DNA of 64,000 nt, taken from Archilochus colubris. Lineage: Eukaryota; Chordata; Aves; Apodiformes; Trochilidae. Location of the stretch: the NCBI GenBank assembly GCA_023079485.1, contig CM041089.1:12167001-12231000 (forward strand), read 5' to 3'. Numbering within the stretch: position 1 is the first letter of the stretch; the number at the start of each line of letters is the position of its first letter. The translations under genes were made by a program, and so were the position numbers. The notes beneath the pieces are model-generated. The model saw only the letters and a list, made by a program, of their open reading frames with translations, did not search any database and was not told where the DNA came from. Positions 49,601 through 64,000 of this stretch are shown here, piece by piece.

Positions 49601-52600
49601 GCTCTGCAGCACCCCTGGACTTGCTACACCTTGCTCTTCCCACGGCTCTCTCCTGCCAAGGAGCAGTTCATTTCCTGCTTCTCCATTCTTGCAGGAACAG
49701 GAGCCTGTGGCCACCCAGCTAGCTCTGCTCTGTGCTGGGGAACATGTAAAATCATGCCACAGCTCATGGATTTAGTAGCTAAGGTCTGCATTTGCCCATG
49801 CTTTTCAAAGTAAGTCTTAGTGTTCACCTGGCTTTGAGCTACAAAAATGTTTCTGATCCATGCTGTTAACCTAAAGGAGCGCTAAAAATCCTTTCTAATA
49901 CATGTGTCTCAAACGAACAATGCACTGTGATCTGAGCAAAGCAGCTGGCACTAAAGACTGAATTAAGCAATGCTTGAGTGGCTTGGCACTCCCTGGCAAA
50001 ACTGAAATGCAAGCACAGACTGACATTCAACTTATCCTGAGCCAGGATCAGTGTTGGAGAAGCAGGGTTACATATAAACTCCCTGAAGTTTCATTATTTG
50101 GTCCAGAAAGATTTTGTTGAAAGCTTTTGGATAAATTCAACCCCAAAACACAGAATACAGACACAGACCTGCAGATACCTACATCCTTTAAAATTGTTTG
50201 CTATGCCCCCAAGCCCATCCAACTCACTGCAATTAATTATCCCACCAAGAGCTACACTATTCACCTAAGCCCTCCCAGACCCAGACCTCAGAACAAGCAA
50301 TTTTTCACACTTCAGGAATGGTTTCAGCTGCAAGCTTAGGGTGAAGACAGTGGTCACAAAAGAGCATTGAACCTCAGCCTCCCAGCCCATTATAGTTGGA
50401 GATATGAGCATTTCCAGGGCATGCACCCATATGACACCACTACCCCTCCCTCAAAACTGTATTTCAGGACCACCAGGCTTAGAGGAAACTGAGAACGACT
50501 GTCGCACAGGTCAGGGGTGCTTTGTGTGTGTGTGTGCTGGCTCCCTGCTTCTCATAACTGCTTCTCACTTTGGCAGGTCCATCTGTGCTACTTTTCTGTG
50601 GCTTGCAGCAGGAGTGAGGGCTGTACAACTGCACAACAGCTTGCAGCACACATAGCTCCATATGTGTTCATGCATGTGCATGCACAGACTCCCATAGAAC
50701 CAACCTCTGCACCCCAGGCAAATGTCAGGCAGAGTGCATTTCCCCAGGGACATCCCCTGAGGGCCTCTTTGCTAAAAGAGGCTGCTGAGTGGATGTTTGG
50801 GGTGGAAATTGTCAGCTGCAGGGAACACTACTGCCTCCAGGCTGAGTGCAGACAGCCAAGCTCCCTCAGCTGTCCTTTGGCACATGGCCTGGGATGCACG
50901 ACAGGCATGTCACCAAGTGTGACAGGTCACAGAGACACCCCCAGCTCGAAGGCATCCTGCTGAGATACGGAGAACCCTGCCAAAGTGAAGCTTTCCTTTC
51001 TGGAGCATCCTCAACCCACTCCTGTTTTCAGCATGCCCTTCTGCTCCTCCCCTTCCTCCTTGTCTAGCAATGCTGCATTCTGCTTGCTCCCTGAAAGAAA
51101 TAGGGCAAACATAACCTGATTAACCAAGGGGATTTGGGCAGGAAGGGCCGGGGGGGGGGAGGGTAATACAGAGAAACACAGAGCCTTTCCCTCTCACAGC
51201 AGCTCTTGCCTATTCAATAATTAAAGTGTTCTGAGGTGACTCTGACTTTGGGATTTGCTATAAAAGCCTCTCGTAAACTCTGCCTCAGCATGGAGACATC
51301 AAAAGAAAGAGAACATTTGGTCTGACAAGCTAAAATTTCTTTCAGACTCTGAGGTCAGTCAGAAGCTTAAAATCAGTTGGATACAAGCCTGTGACTCCAT
51401 TTTAAAACATAAGGGCTCCTCTTGCTGTTGTGCATCTATTAACCCAGCCTCCATTTGGCTGGGCTGTCTCTGAAGCATGGTTTAGATGTTAATGAAGCTT
51501 TTCTCCACCTCTTGTATGGAAAAATATTCAAGGCTGCAGCAGCTTGTGCAGGCTCATATGGATAAGGAACATGTTTCACAGCCTCTCCTCCAGGGCCATT
51601 TTGGTATTCTGTTTTCTGCCTATCCATTCCTCCTTTCTTAACATAAAACATGCAGATGTTTCAGGTCAAAAATGCAAAGCTATCCACACACATTTGCCTT
51701 CTCTGGCCTTCCAAGGAGCTATTTTTGTTGCTTTAGTATGCCTAAGAACTCTCAGAGGTCATGCACTGAACTCAGTAAGCTTTGCCTAAGAAATATGAAA
51801 TGTTAGATTATTTTTAATTATGTATTTAATTATTTTAATTCTCTGTTGAACCTAATATCCTATTGACTCCAAACCTCCAGATGTTGTTGCATGGGAGCAT
51901 ATTTTGAAAGATGGTGCAAGATTGAGATTGTTATCCAAGAAACATACATTCAACATTACACCTAAATATATACAAACAGAAATAATGACAACACATCCTT
52001 ATTCCAGAACCTTACAATTTTTTTTCCTCAGCCTTCAACTGCCTCCACTTCAAGACCAAGACTGGAGACAGAAATACTTCTGGAAGTTTCAAAGATAAAC
52101 AGGTTTCTTTTCCTTATTGGGGCCCTCTGGGGGCACAAACAGTTGATGAGATTAAAAATGAAGGAACACCAGGCTCACAACAAACACACACACACTGATG
52201 CTCCAAAAATAAAGCAGAATGAATAAAGCAGATACTGTGTACAACTGGCAAAAAGGAGAATATAGTGTGGGGAAAGTGTTCAGAAGACCCAGCCTCCAGA
52301 GATCCAGCTCTTAAGCACACATGTGCATGCACACACACAAAGAACCAGTGACATTGTCTCCCAGCACCTCACGTTGCCATCATAGTGACATCTTTTAAAA
52401 GGGACCTGCACTGATCCATTGCTTCTTAAGGCCAGAACTGCATAGGTCTAGGCTTACAACTGAATATGGATAAAGTCATGAGAAAAACAACACAAGGCTG
52501 GAGATAGCCAGTGAGAAATGGCATACTTTGTATTTACTACCCAGGAAACAGGCATGTTACAAGACCCAAACTAGAAAAGAACCTACAGATTCTGGGGTTA

Positions 52601-55600
52601 TCAGGATCCTCCTCCATGGGAGCTCAGTCTCAGATTCTTGCTCCCTTTGGTAAGATCCACTTCTTTAAACAAGGCTCCCCATAGCTTACAAAACAACAAG
52701 GCCATGCCCTGCAAATGTTTGCTAAACATTTGTGCAATAACATCCAAATCCATGGACAGAGGGTCCACAAGCCAGAAACACTGCATTTAGCACAGCACTG
52801 TGAAAATGATTCACTAGCAGTCTCTAGGCAAGCAACAACCTTTCATTTGCTATTTAAAATTTGACTGTAAATAAGAAAATTGAATTAATTGATAGAGGTA
52901 AGAGTCAGTATTTGTGAAACATTCTTGAAAAACACAGCATGCTAAGACAAGCACCATATTTGGCTATTATTCTGCCTTACTCTGCTTCCACTTCCACTTC
53001 CCTGTCCCATTCCACCTCTTTAGCTGATGAGCTCTCTGCTGAGAAGCTGTGTGTCTGCACAGTGCTTGCTGTGCTCCTGACAGAGATGTTCAGCTTGGTT
53101 CTTTCTTGAAGTCTATGAATGATTTCACTATGGCTGCAGAGTGGAGCTGAGTCAAAAGACTACTGCATGGTGGCAATGCAAGCTGCACCTCCCTCCAGCC
53201 ACTTTCATTTTCCTTTGACATCCCTGCCATGGTTTAGACCTTTGATACTGAGTCATGGTGCAGCAGATCAAGTTTCAACCAAGAAATGCGGGCTCTTAGA
53301 ATTAAGAAATGAATGGAAGAAAATTAAGATCTCAACAAAATTCTCTCTTGGAAAGGATTAGAAATCATCCTCCCTTTTCCTGCCAGGCCACACTCTGAGG
53401 GCTCACATCCTGCTTTACTGGGAGTAGCACCAACACACAAGCCTGGGGAAAGTGGAGGCCACTGAACACCCACAAACACAGAGCTGCAGGACATCTAGAT
53501 AATGGTATAAATACCTAACAATACAAGCTAGGACAACTCAGTCATCCAGGAAATGGCATGTGTCTTTCTTTCCTTTATCTACCTTCTACTTATAGAATAA
53601 AATTAAACAGGACAAAATATAAAAGCCCATGGAGCAGAACTTTCACAGAAATAAGGCAACAGCTTTCCCCTGGGAGATAGCTCCACATCCACCTCAGCAG
53701 TATGTTCTGCTGGCAGTACAACTGGTGTAAAGAGTGTTTAAAAACTCTGCCTGGTAACCTTTCAGGACATTACCTGTTTCACAGTCATATCACCCCAACC
53801 CCTGGAGCTTTGTGTTCACCCAGAGAGCTGACAACAACCACTACCACAGAAACAAAAAAATAAATTAGTACCTTGTGCAGAAACAGCAAAGTTCCTTTTC
53901 CCCTCCAAGAAGAGCAGAAGAGCTGAACACACTCCTCAGGACTGCTGTCTTAGGGCTGAGCCAACCCAGCTGCAGCACTTTTGAAGAGCTCTTTTAGAGA
54001 GCCTCAGGTGTGGCCCAAGTGTAGGGACTGAAATGAAAGCAGCTGGTTGCCTACTTCCATTTGGTTGCTAAGATAATTGAAGTGCAAGCTAAACTTCACC
54101 TTCCTTCTCCAAGGAACAGATGATCAATTTCACATTCACACATTTTCCATATTCAGTGGGCATTATCTGAGAACATCAACACGTGGGGTAGACTGTGAGG
54201 CTGTTGTGGCATTAAGGCTCTAAAAGGAGACTGCAAAATGACTTCATCATTATCTCTTGATTTCTGGCCTTCTCATTCATTCCACCCTAGGCACAGAACT
54301 GGGTTTTATTCACTGGGCTCATAAAAAGTAATGAAAACTAACACATATGTTACAAGTTCCAGAAAATGTTGGGAGCTGTAATGTTATGCTTCATGGCACT
54401 GATGTCTCCAGGAAAAACTTTTAACGAGTGGCATCCTGCATGCTGAAGTGTGTCCTCATGAAAACACAGGCCAAACTATTTTTAATGCCTGGGACTTTCT
54501 TGATCCTGTAATTTTATGCTGCTTCCTTTTGCAGAGTCCCTGCTGTGATGCTGAAGTCTCAGAAATGGATGGAGGAGATAAAGGGGCGAATTCCCACTTG
54601 ACTGTGCACTGTTTCTGTAGAGCAGGATTTTTGGATAGGAGAATATAGATAACCTGCTATCACTTTGCATACACAGGTGGTCAACCAGATATGTAAGGTC
54701 TGAAATGGTAGAAAAGTATCTCCCTCCATAGGAGAGGCATTACTGTGTCATGAAAGGTACTGTGTCCCAAGTACCCCGAATTATTCAAAAACTCATCTTT
54801 GCAGGACTCTCTAGTTCCTTACCCTGAACTAACCAGCTCTTTGACATATGATATGCTATAAAGGATCCTAGGGAGATCAAACCTGACAGCTGCAGAATTA
54901 GCATGAATACTAAAATAAGGCCAAGGGGGTCTCTGCTCCAGATGGAGTGCAGGGACTTGCCTCTGACCTTTTGCTGCTGAACCTGACAGTTCTCTTGAAC
55001 TGTCAAGAAGCAGTGGCAGCAGTCCACAGCCCTCCTCTGGCCCTCCTCTCATATCTCTCCAGCTCCTTACAGTAATTTATAGAAAGTCTCCACTTCTTGT
55101 AGCCTTCCAGGAACTCGAGAGTAAGTTAGGTAATAGTAAGGATGCATTAATTAATGCTCCTCTTGACAATCAACAGCAGGCTGGTGATGAATTGGCTGAG
55201 ATATCTTTGTGACTTTGGCAAAGATCTTGTCCCCAGGAGTGCTTTTCCACCTCTCTCTGACCACCTGATTTGTCTGAGATTCCATTTCCTGCAGTACCTG
55301 AGTAACTGAGTACTCAGAATTGCATCGAGGGTGTGGGTTTGGCTTAGAGAACCCTGCACAGTGGTTTATCTTTCCATGTGTAAATCAGTTTCTTCAGAGA
55401 AGCAAGACAAATTCACATTCATCTACCTAGACTGATGATTTAGGAACCTATTGCAAGAAATACAGTTAGCTTTAATTTTGTATTGAGAAAATCATTGCAA
55501 GGAAAACATTTTAGCTTAAAACTGAATGCATAATCCATTGCTGCTGTATCTGCAAACATAACCAGCCTTCAAGGGTGTAACTTGGAGGTTCTGAGTATTG

Positions 55601-58260
55601 AAACATGTCAGCTAGAAAACAGTTTGCAGTCAAAAACATACATCTGTCAAAAGGGCATTGTAGGAACCTGGGATCTTCAGAAACTGACAATTTTTTACAC
55701 AGGTCTCCATGTATATTACCCTGGTGTGCATTTAAAAATAGGTTGCAGAAACACATATGTATGGAAATGAGATTGCATCAGCTTGCCCCTCCCCTGCAGT
55801 GACAGTGCACAGAAAAAGCAGGCTGAAGCAGCAGGAGCATCCTTACCCTGCCTGCCTGTATGGACCATGTACCTGTTACTGCAAGCCAAGGTGAAATTCA
55901 TCTTTTAGCTCTCACTTTTCATAGCAGATCAGTTCACATGGTTTGATGTGGTGCTGTTGTTCAAATCTGAGGAAGACAAAATATGCATTTTTTTTCATGG
56001 AGCATGAACCAACTTCCTATGTCTTACCCTGAGAAGTATTTTGAAACTGGAGGAATTCTGGCTCTGGGAGCTCTTCTGCTGTTCACAATTTAGCAGAGTG
56101 CCAAGCTACTCCATTTTGAGGTCCAGGACTCTGTGGTTCAGGTGAAGAACCTCCAGCATTTTAAATTTGCTTTGCAAAGCTAAATTGTTTCATAATTAAC
56201 AAATGTTTAATCTGTGAAAGCTAATACTGAAGAGAGAATAATCAGGATGAGAAAGAGCCAAGCTTCCCCAGAGAGAGACCCTGTCACATTTCAAACATTC
56301 CCACCACTCAGTCTACACCACCCCTAACTACTGAAATGAAAGGCAGCAGCAGAAAAAGAACAGGATGAATAAAACTGTTTATATATACAAGTGAGGAAAG
56401 TCAGCAGCATCCCTACAATCAAAGTCAGTCATGTAAGAGATCAAAACAGACCTGGCCTTCCAAGTGCAAGAAAAATGCCATTCATTTTTTCATTCCATTC
56501 TGTTTGTGTTGTTCTGAGCCTTCTCTGATTGAAGCCCTCTGAGGCAGAAAATCAATGTCAGTCATGTCAGATGACAGCTTTTCTCCTGAGCATCTACTGC
56601 TGCTACTAAGATCACAAAGGACACATAAAAGGAAAAAAATTGGCTGTTGCAGCCTTCTTCTCAGTTTTGTAATTCAGGTGAATTAACACTGGTGTAGTAA
56701 AACCTGACACTTTTTAGTAAAACAGGCCTGCTGATCTGCTTATCATGAAAGAAATGCTGGGACCAGGATGGTTTGAAACATCCTTGTCAGCTTGCTTTGG
56801 CCTGCTCTACTAAAGGTAGAACTGAATAGGCACCACACAGCTCAGGACAGCCTGATGTTTTATGTTAGAAGTAACAGAGATTTGTTCTTGGTAACAAGCA
56901 ATACAAACATGAGCAGGTGAAGATTTTAATAGAAAACATATCCTAAAAGCCATATCCAATTTTGTTTTGTAAAAACCACAGGATAAGAACAATCTTGCAA
57001 TACCAACATGCTTACCTTAGGAGCCTTGGTCTCACTTTGACAGCAGTAAAATACCACTTGCTCTACATCAGTTACACATTTTTAAAATGCTCATTAATCT
57101 ATCTATCCAGCCTTGTTTTAGAAGCCTCTTATCTCACATTTAAACCTTCCAGAAGCAAAATTTTTATTGGGAGAAAATATTTCTTTGTCATCTTAATTCC
57201 TGTCAGATGTTCATTTTCTGTCCTGCCCGATGCCTGGAACCCAAAATCTGGATGTGATGTCTGGTCCCATTCATATAAAGCCACTGTAAACACAGATTCC
57301 TGGGATGCAGAACTAAACTACTTAATCCATCCTTGAGACTTGTGGTAGAACAAGATGCTCAGTGAGATCAACATAATTCAGAATGACAGAAGGAAATGAT
57401 ACGGTTTCCTTTTATTCTTCAATCATGTGGCATTAAGCCTACTCAGCATCTACCCCCCCTTTCCCTTCCTTAGCTACCAGTATCTTCTGACATGGCACAA
57501 CTCACAAGCATCCCTCATTCCTCAAGCAGCAGCAAGGAACAAAGCACACGTAGCTTTGCAGCTGATAAGGTTATTACATTTAACCTGCTTCAGCAGACAA
57601 GATGGTCTTTGTATTTATAATAAAATTTTGGTTTTTTATGGCTTTTTCCATGTAAATCTCCTTATTCTATGTTTCAAGCATTTCTAGATATTTTTTCACC
57701 TGTTTTTTGTTTTTTTCTGATTTGCTATTGGACTGTAAAAGAAACAATGAGGCTTTAGGGCACCATTCCCATCAGATCACCGTAGCAGAAGGGAATGTCA
57801 CTGGGATGATCTGGGAAAAGAAAAAAGAATCCTTGTGAAACAAGAATGGGAAAATAACAGTAACCCAGCTATTCACACAAGATTAATGTTTCCCTGATTT
57901 TCAGTAAGGATGAACATGTCAATCCATAGAGTAAAGAGAGGATGCCTAAGAGGAAGGGTGGAGGGGAAAAATGGGTATGGGATAATAAATTAACACAGCC
58001 AACTGGCAGACAAAACCCCCAGTCTGCTCTGCTCCAAGTGGAGGAACCAGACTTTCTCAATCCCAGAATCCTGGTGCATAGTAAGACAGAAATCCAGATA
58101 TAAAGATTATAGGTAAATTTACTGACTTGGAGGCATTACCACAGGACTCGAGAAGAGCAAGTATTGGAGAAGTGGGGCACGGTGGAAACATTTTGGGCCT
58201 GTGCTTTGGATGTCTGTGCAGTTCTTCAGGAAAACTCATGGAGAGAAGTTTAACTACAAA
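49601..58260. other. Intergenic, nothing recognised
   Basis: Non-coding sequence with scattered AT-rich stretches, a G run near 51151 and short GT/CA tracts near 50525 and 52180. No open frame shows recognisable protein motifs and no RNA gene was seen. Confidence 0.5.
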
Positions 58261-58284
58261 CACGAAATTCAGTGAATAAATGAA

Positions 58285-58345
58285 TAAAAGGCAGCATGGG
58301 TTTACTAAAAAAAAGTCTTGTGGGACAACTGTGTAGCACAGTATA
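58285..58345 (+). mobile_element. Possible small CR1-like remnant
   Basis: A short stretch translates as RQHGFTKKKSCGTTV, matching the QHGFTKGKSC motif of CR1 reverse transcriptase. It is very short and degraded; I recognised it by eye only. Confidence 0.35.
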
Positions 58346-59201
58346 AAACTGAAAGCCCTCAGGTGTACAGGAAATAATGTTTTTTGCTCTTTGCTGGTGT
58401 CCTAGCAAGCAGTAAGCAACGTGACAGACTTTAGTGGCCAAGCAGAGTGTGACAGGGAGCCAACAGCGTGGTGTGACTGTGAGAATAGCAAGTGGGAGCC
58501 CAGTCAGGGTATTTCCGCAGTGACAGGAAAACACGAGTGGCGACGGGAAAACACGAGTGCTCTGCCCTGTCTGAGGCACTGCTGAGGAGGCTGAAGCGCT
58601 CCATGTGCAGCCGCTCACGAGAAACGCATTCACACCAAGTCCCGCAGTGAGGCCGTTCCGGGAAGGTTCTGCTTATGTAACTTAACCACCGAGTGGGAGT
58701 TACATGGGAATACACAGAAACGGGCACTAAACCGCCATCCTATGTCTGTAACAAAGAAAAAACCTAAAACATCTACTGAAGGAGATGGCAATCAGGTTCC
58801 CAGCCACGGGACCCGAGGCTCCATCGGGAACTCAGGCCGCAGACCCGCAGGGTTTGTGCCGACGGGGAGCACAGGGCTGGTGTGGCCGGGGCAGGTGGGC
58901 AGGAACAGCTTCAAAGCCTCTCGGAGCTCCAGAGCCAGCACGGCTGCCCTCGAGCCAACGTTTCAGACGTTTCCACCCATCCCGGTCGGTAACAGCAGGC
59001 GGGAGATCTCCCCCGACGGCACGGACCCCCTTGTGCCAGTACATGGGTTCAACCCCCTCAACAGCCCCTAAAGCGTGGTTCTGGAGAGCCCCAGGCGGGG
59101 CTGAGCCCCTTCCCCAGCTTCCCAACGTTCCCGGCTTCACCCCTCCCTTTCCCCGCTCCCATCCCGAGCTCGGTCCCACTGCCCCCTCCTTCCCCACCCC
59201 G

Positions 59202-59249
59202 ACGTGTCTCCGGGCACGTCTCCACCGCCGCGGCCCACCCACCGCACGT
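59202..59249. promoter_or_regulatory. Three HIF-type ACGTG cores upstream of LDHA
   Basis: ACGTG occurs on the plus strand at 59202 and on the minus strand at 59215-59219 and 59245-59249. The last reads GTGACGTGCG on the minus strand and also overlaps a CRE half-site (TGACG). LDHA is a classic HIF-1 target in mammals through RCGTG elements near its start. Function here is inferred. Confidence 0.6.
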
Positions 59250-59289
59250 CACCCGCCCGGCCCTTACTTAAAGCCCGCGGACACCTCCC

Positions 59290-59330
59290 CCCCGCCGTAA
59301 CCGCCGCTGCCGTTGTGGTGAGGACGCTCG
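59290..59330 (+). other. LDHA: Candidate non-coding first exon of LDHA
   Basis: The 3' end is set by GCTCG|GTACGT, with an alternative donor 13 bp earlier. The left edge is a guess from the TATA-like motif about 25 bp upstream. Known LDHA genes start with a non-coding exon. Confidence 0.45.
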
Positions 59331-60810
59331 GTACGTGCGATCGCTCCGGTGGGTTTTGGGGAGGGGGAGGTGGGGGCTTGAAGAGAAGGAGGTGTGGGCA
59401 GCGCTGGCCCCCAGCCCCCCGGGTGAGGAGCCAGCGGGCACAGCCTCGGAATTCATCCCGGGGAGGCACCACGCCCTGCTCGGCGGCCTTGTGCACCATT
59501 TCCAACACCCTGCCCTGACTCGGGATGTGCACTGACTGCCTCGTCATCCTCCCCCCTCTCCCCCCCCCCGACTCCAGCCTGTTAATTAACTTACTTGTCT
59601 TAATCGGTAAAAGCGTGCGTGGGCCCCGGGGAGCTTGCGGGGAGCGAGCCCGCAAAGGGCGGTGCGGGTGGGCTCGAGGCTGTGTTTGGAACAGAGCGTT
59701 CAGGTCCCACCTCGGCTACCGGGTCTCCCTCTTCAGTGTTTTGGCACTCTAAAAAGAGAAAAAAAAACTGCGAAGTGCAACAGGAATGGTGGAGTGGATG
59801 CTCCTCAGAGCCCTGCACGTGGAAGTTCCTCCAGCGCAGAGGGAGAGCTTGGCACATGGAGAGAGTGTGCACGGTGCTGGGCCACGCTTCAGGAGGCTTT
59901 AGCAAATGAAGACTGACGGATCTCGATCAACTCTTAACTAAATATGGGCCCTGCTGGCTTCCTGTCCCTCCTCGCCCCAAACTCGCAGCCCTGCGTGGCC
60001 CTTCCTGCCCCGAGCCGGTCGCTGCCTGTTCAGCACTGACTCCAGAACCCGGCTGTGTCTGGACCTGCTCCTGTTACCAGGCTGCCCCGGGCTCTGCGGT
60101 GGGGCAGGGGCTGAGCTGCTGCCAGTGCAGCGCTCCCCGAATGAGCAGGGTGTCAGCTTCTGCAGGGACCCGAGGGGAAGGTCAGTGCTCCGACGTGGCA
60201 TTCCAGTACGCCCGTGGCTGTCGGATTTAGAACCCGTGTAACCAGGCTGCCATGCAGCTGGTAGCTGTGAAAGTTGAGAGAGAAGAGATGGTGTCACCAG
60301 GCTCGAGACGTCTGAATTCAAAATTACGCAGTTCTTACTTAAAAACAAATCCGTGAAGCTTACTTTGAGGATCACGCTGTGCTTAAGTGTTTGTTGAAGT
60401 GTTGTACAGCTTCAGCTCTGGGAAGCCTTCAGGGCACGATGTGCCAGTTTTTCAGGGGAGCAGAATGGCGATTGCCAGATCATGCTGTGATCAGAAGTAC
60501 TAAAATGGCTTCCTTTGCCTAAATGTAATATGGATGATCATTCTAATGCTGCTGGAGTGCCACCCAGCTATATAAGCAGTGGTTCTCAGGATGAGGGAAA
60601 GCTATTGCCAGTTTAAACAGTACATTGTCATCAGTAATGCAGTTTTTAAATAATTTTGCTGCATACAGGCAGTACTTGTTTTAGGCATATGATTTATCTC
60701 CATTTTCTTATCATCCTGGAATAAGGCCTGTCTTGCTTGATTAATCTGGTTTCAGTTAAAGCTCCCAAGCCTAGAGAAATCATGTGTTGCTTTCCTTGCA
60801 GCAGTGCACC

Positions 60811-63274
<2,464 letters not shown>

Positions 63275-63500
63275 TGATAGTTTGTTGGCAAGAAATTTCT
63301 TCAAAAGGTGCAGCAAAATATTGCATAAAAATCTTTGCACTGCGGCACCGTAACAATGCAAGTCCTGCTTTAAGTCTTCTGCTGCAGAGAGTAACCCTAG
63401 ATGATCTGTGTTTGACCTGAGCTACTCTGCTTGGAAAAGGTCATTACTGTAATCTGAGGCTAAAGTTTTTTAAGGCTCCAAAAAAACCATCCAGAACTCC

Positions 63501-63516
63501 AAAAAAAAAAAAAAAA
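63501..63516. repeat. Poly(A) tract in LDHA intron
   Basis: A 16-base A run without a recognisable element upstream. Confidence 0.8.
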
Positions 63517-64000
63517 TAATTTAAGAAGCAAGAGGGTAAAGGTCTGTGCAAGGGACTCCCAATGATCTGCACTAAACTTACTGGTAGTCATGCCACTGTC
63601 TCTACTGGCATCTCTCAATTACTCCAAGAACTATTTATAGCAATCTAAGTGCAGAGGCAAGTCTGAATGATGGGAGAAAGAGCAGCTTGTTCTTTACTTA
63701 ACCTGTACTTCCTCTAGCAGCACCTGAGCAGTACTGTCTGCTTCCTGACACTCACGAGGACTCATTTGCAATAAATTCTTACTTTGAGAAACCTTTGCAA
63801 ATTAGTTACTGTCATTTTAGTTCATGTTGCCTAGGTGTTTTGATTTAATGAAGGTATATTAGAACATTGTGACATCATTTATAAAGAAAGATGCTTATTT
63901 GCTCCTGACTTCTCAGCCTGCAAGTCAGTCTGATCTGCAAAGCAAATCTATATTTAAAGTCATATTTAAATCAGTGATGTGGGGCTGATTACTTTAGTTC

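Larger units (their letters stand above)
58790..59760 (+). promoter_or_regulatory. LDHA: CpG island, LDHA promoter
   Basis: GC- and CpG-rich block about 1-2 kb upstream of the LDHA start codon. It contains a TATA-like TTACTTAAAG near 59264, three ACGTG cores (59202-59249) and a likely first-exon donor (CTCG|GTACGT at 59331, or TTGTG|GTGAGG at 59318). Confidence 0.8.

Overview
The window is vertebrate nuclear DNA, almost certainly from a bird. It carries split genes with GT-AG introns, CpG-island promoters, CR1 LINE fragments of the avian type and a solo LTR that resembles avian ERVL-type LTRs. The predicted proteins follow avian and human orthologues closely. I cannot name the species. A songbird is a guess.

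Three genes are present, in the order also found on human 11p15. (1) HPS5, minus strand, positions 152-15590: 20 coding exons giving residues 1 to about 1021. The last roughly 110 residues lie off the left edge. (2) GTF2H1, plus strand, positions 21798-37020: 14 coding exons giving a complete 548-residue protein, the same length as the human protein. (3) LDHA, plus strand, from 60811: the first four coding exons (residues 1-197), with the rest off the right edge. Every exon junction was checked for reading phase, and all three models stay in frame throughout.

HPS5 and GTF2H1 are arranged head to head. They share a CpG island at about 16.4-18.6 kb, which holds six CACGTG motifs in 539 bp (most close to the TFEB/MITF CLEAR consensus), a GGTTCT hexanucleotide array, a G-quadruplex-prone block and a candidate upstream ORF. 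LDHA has its own CpG-island promoter at about 58.8-59.8 kb, with three ACGTG cores just upstream of a likely first exon. About 22 kb between GTF2H1 and LDHA holds no gene I can support. It contains a solo LTR with matching 5-bp flanks (40690-41266) and two adjacent CR1 fragments in reverse orientation (48.3-49.6 kb).

The genes act in separate processes. HPS5 is a BLOC-2 subunit for lysosome-related organelles, GTF2H1 is the p62 subunit of TFIIH, and LDHA is lactate dehydrogenase. The shared promoter could couple the first two. I found no novel multi-gene system. The items most worth a second look are the CLEAR-like cluster in the bidirectional promoter, two in-frame GC-AG introns (one in HPS5, one in LDHA) and the hexanucleotide array. 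The many other open frames in the window are chance frames in introns, CpG islands or repeats.
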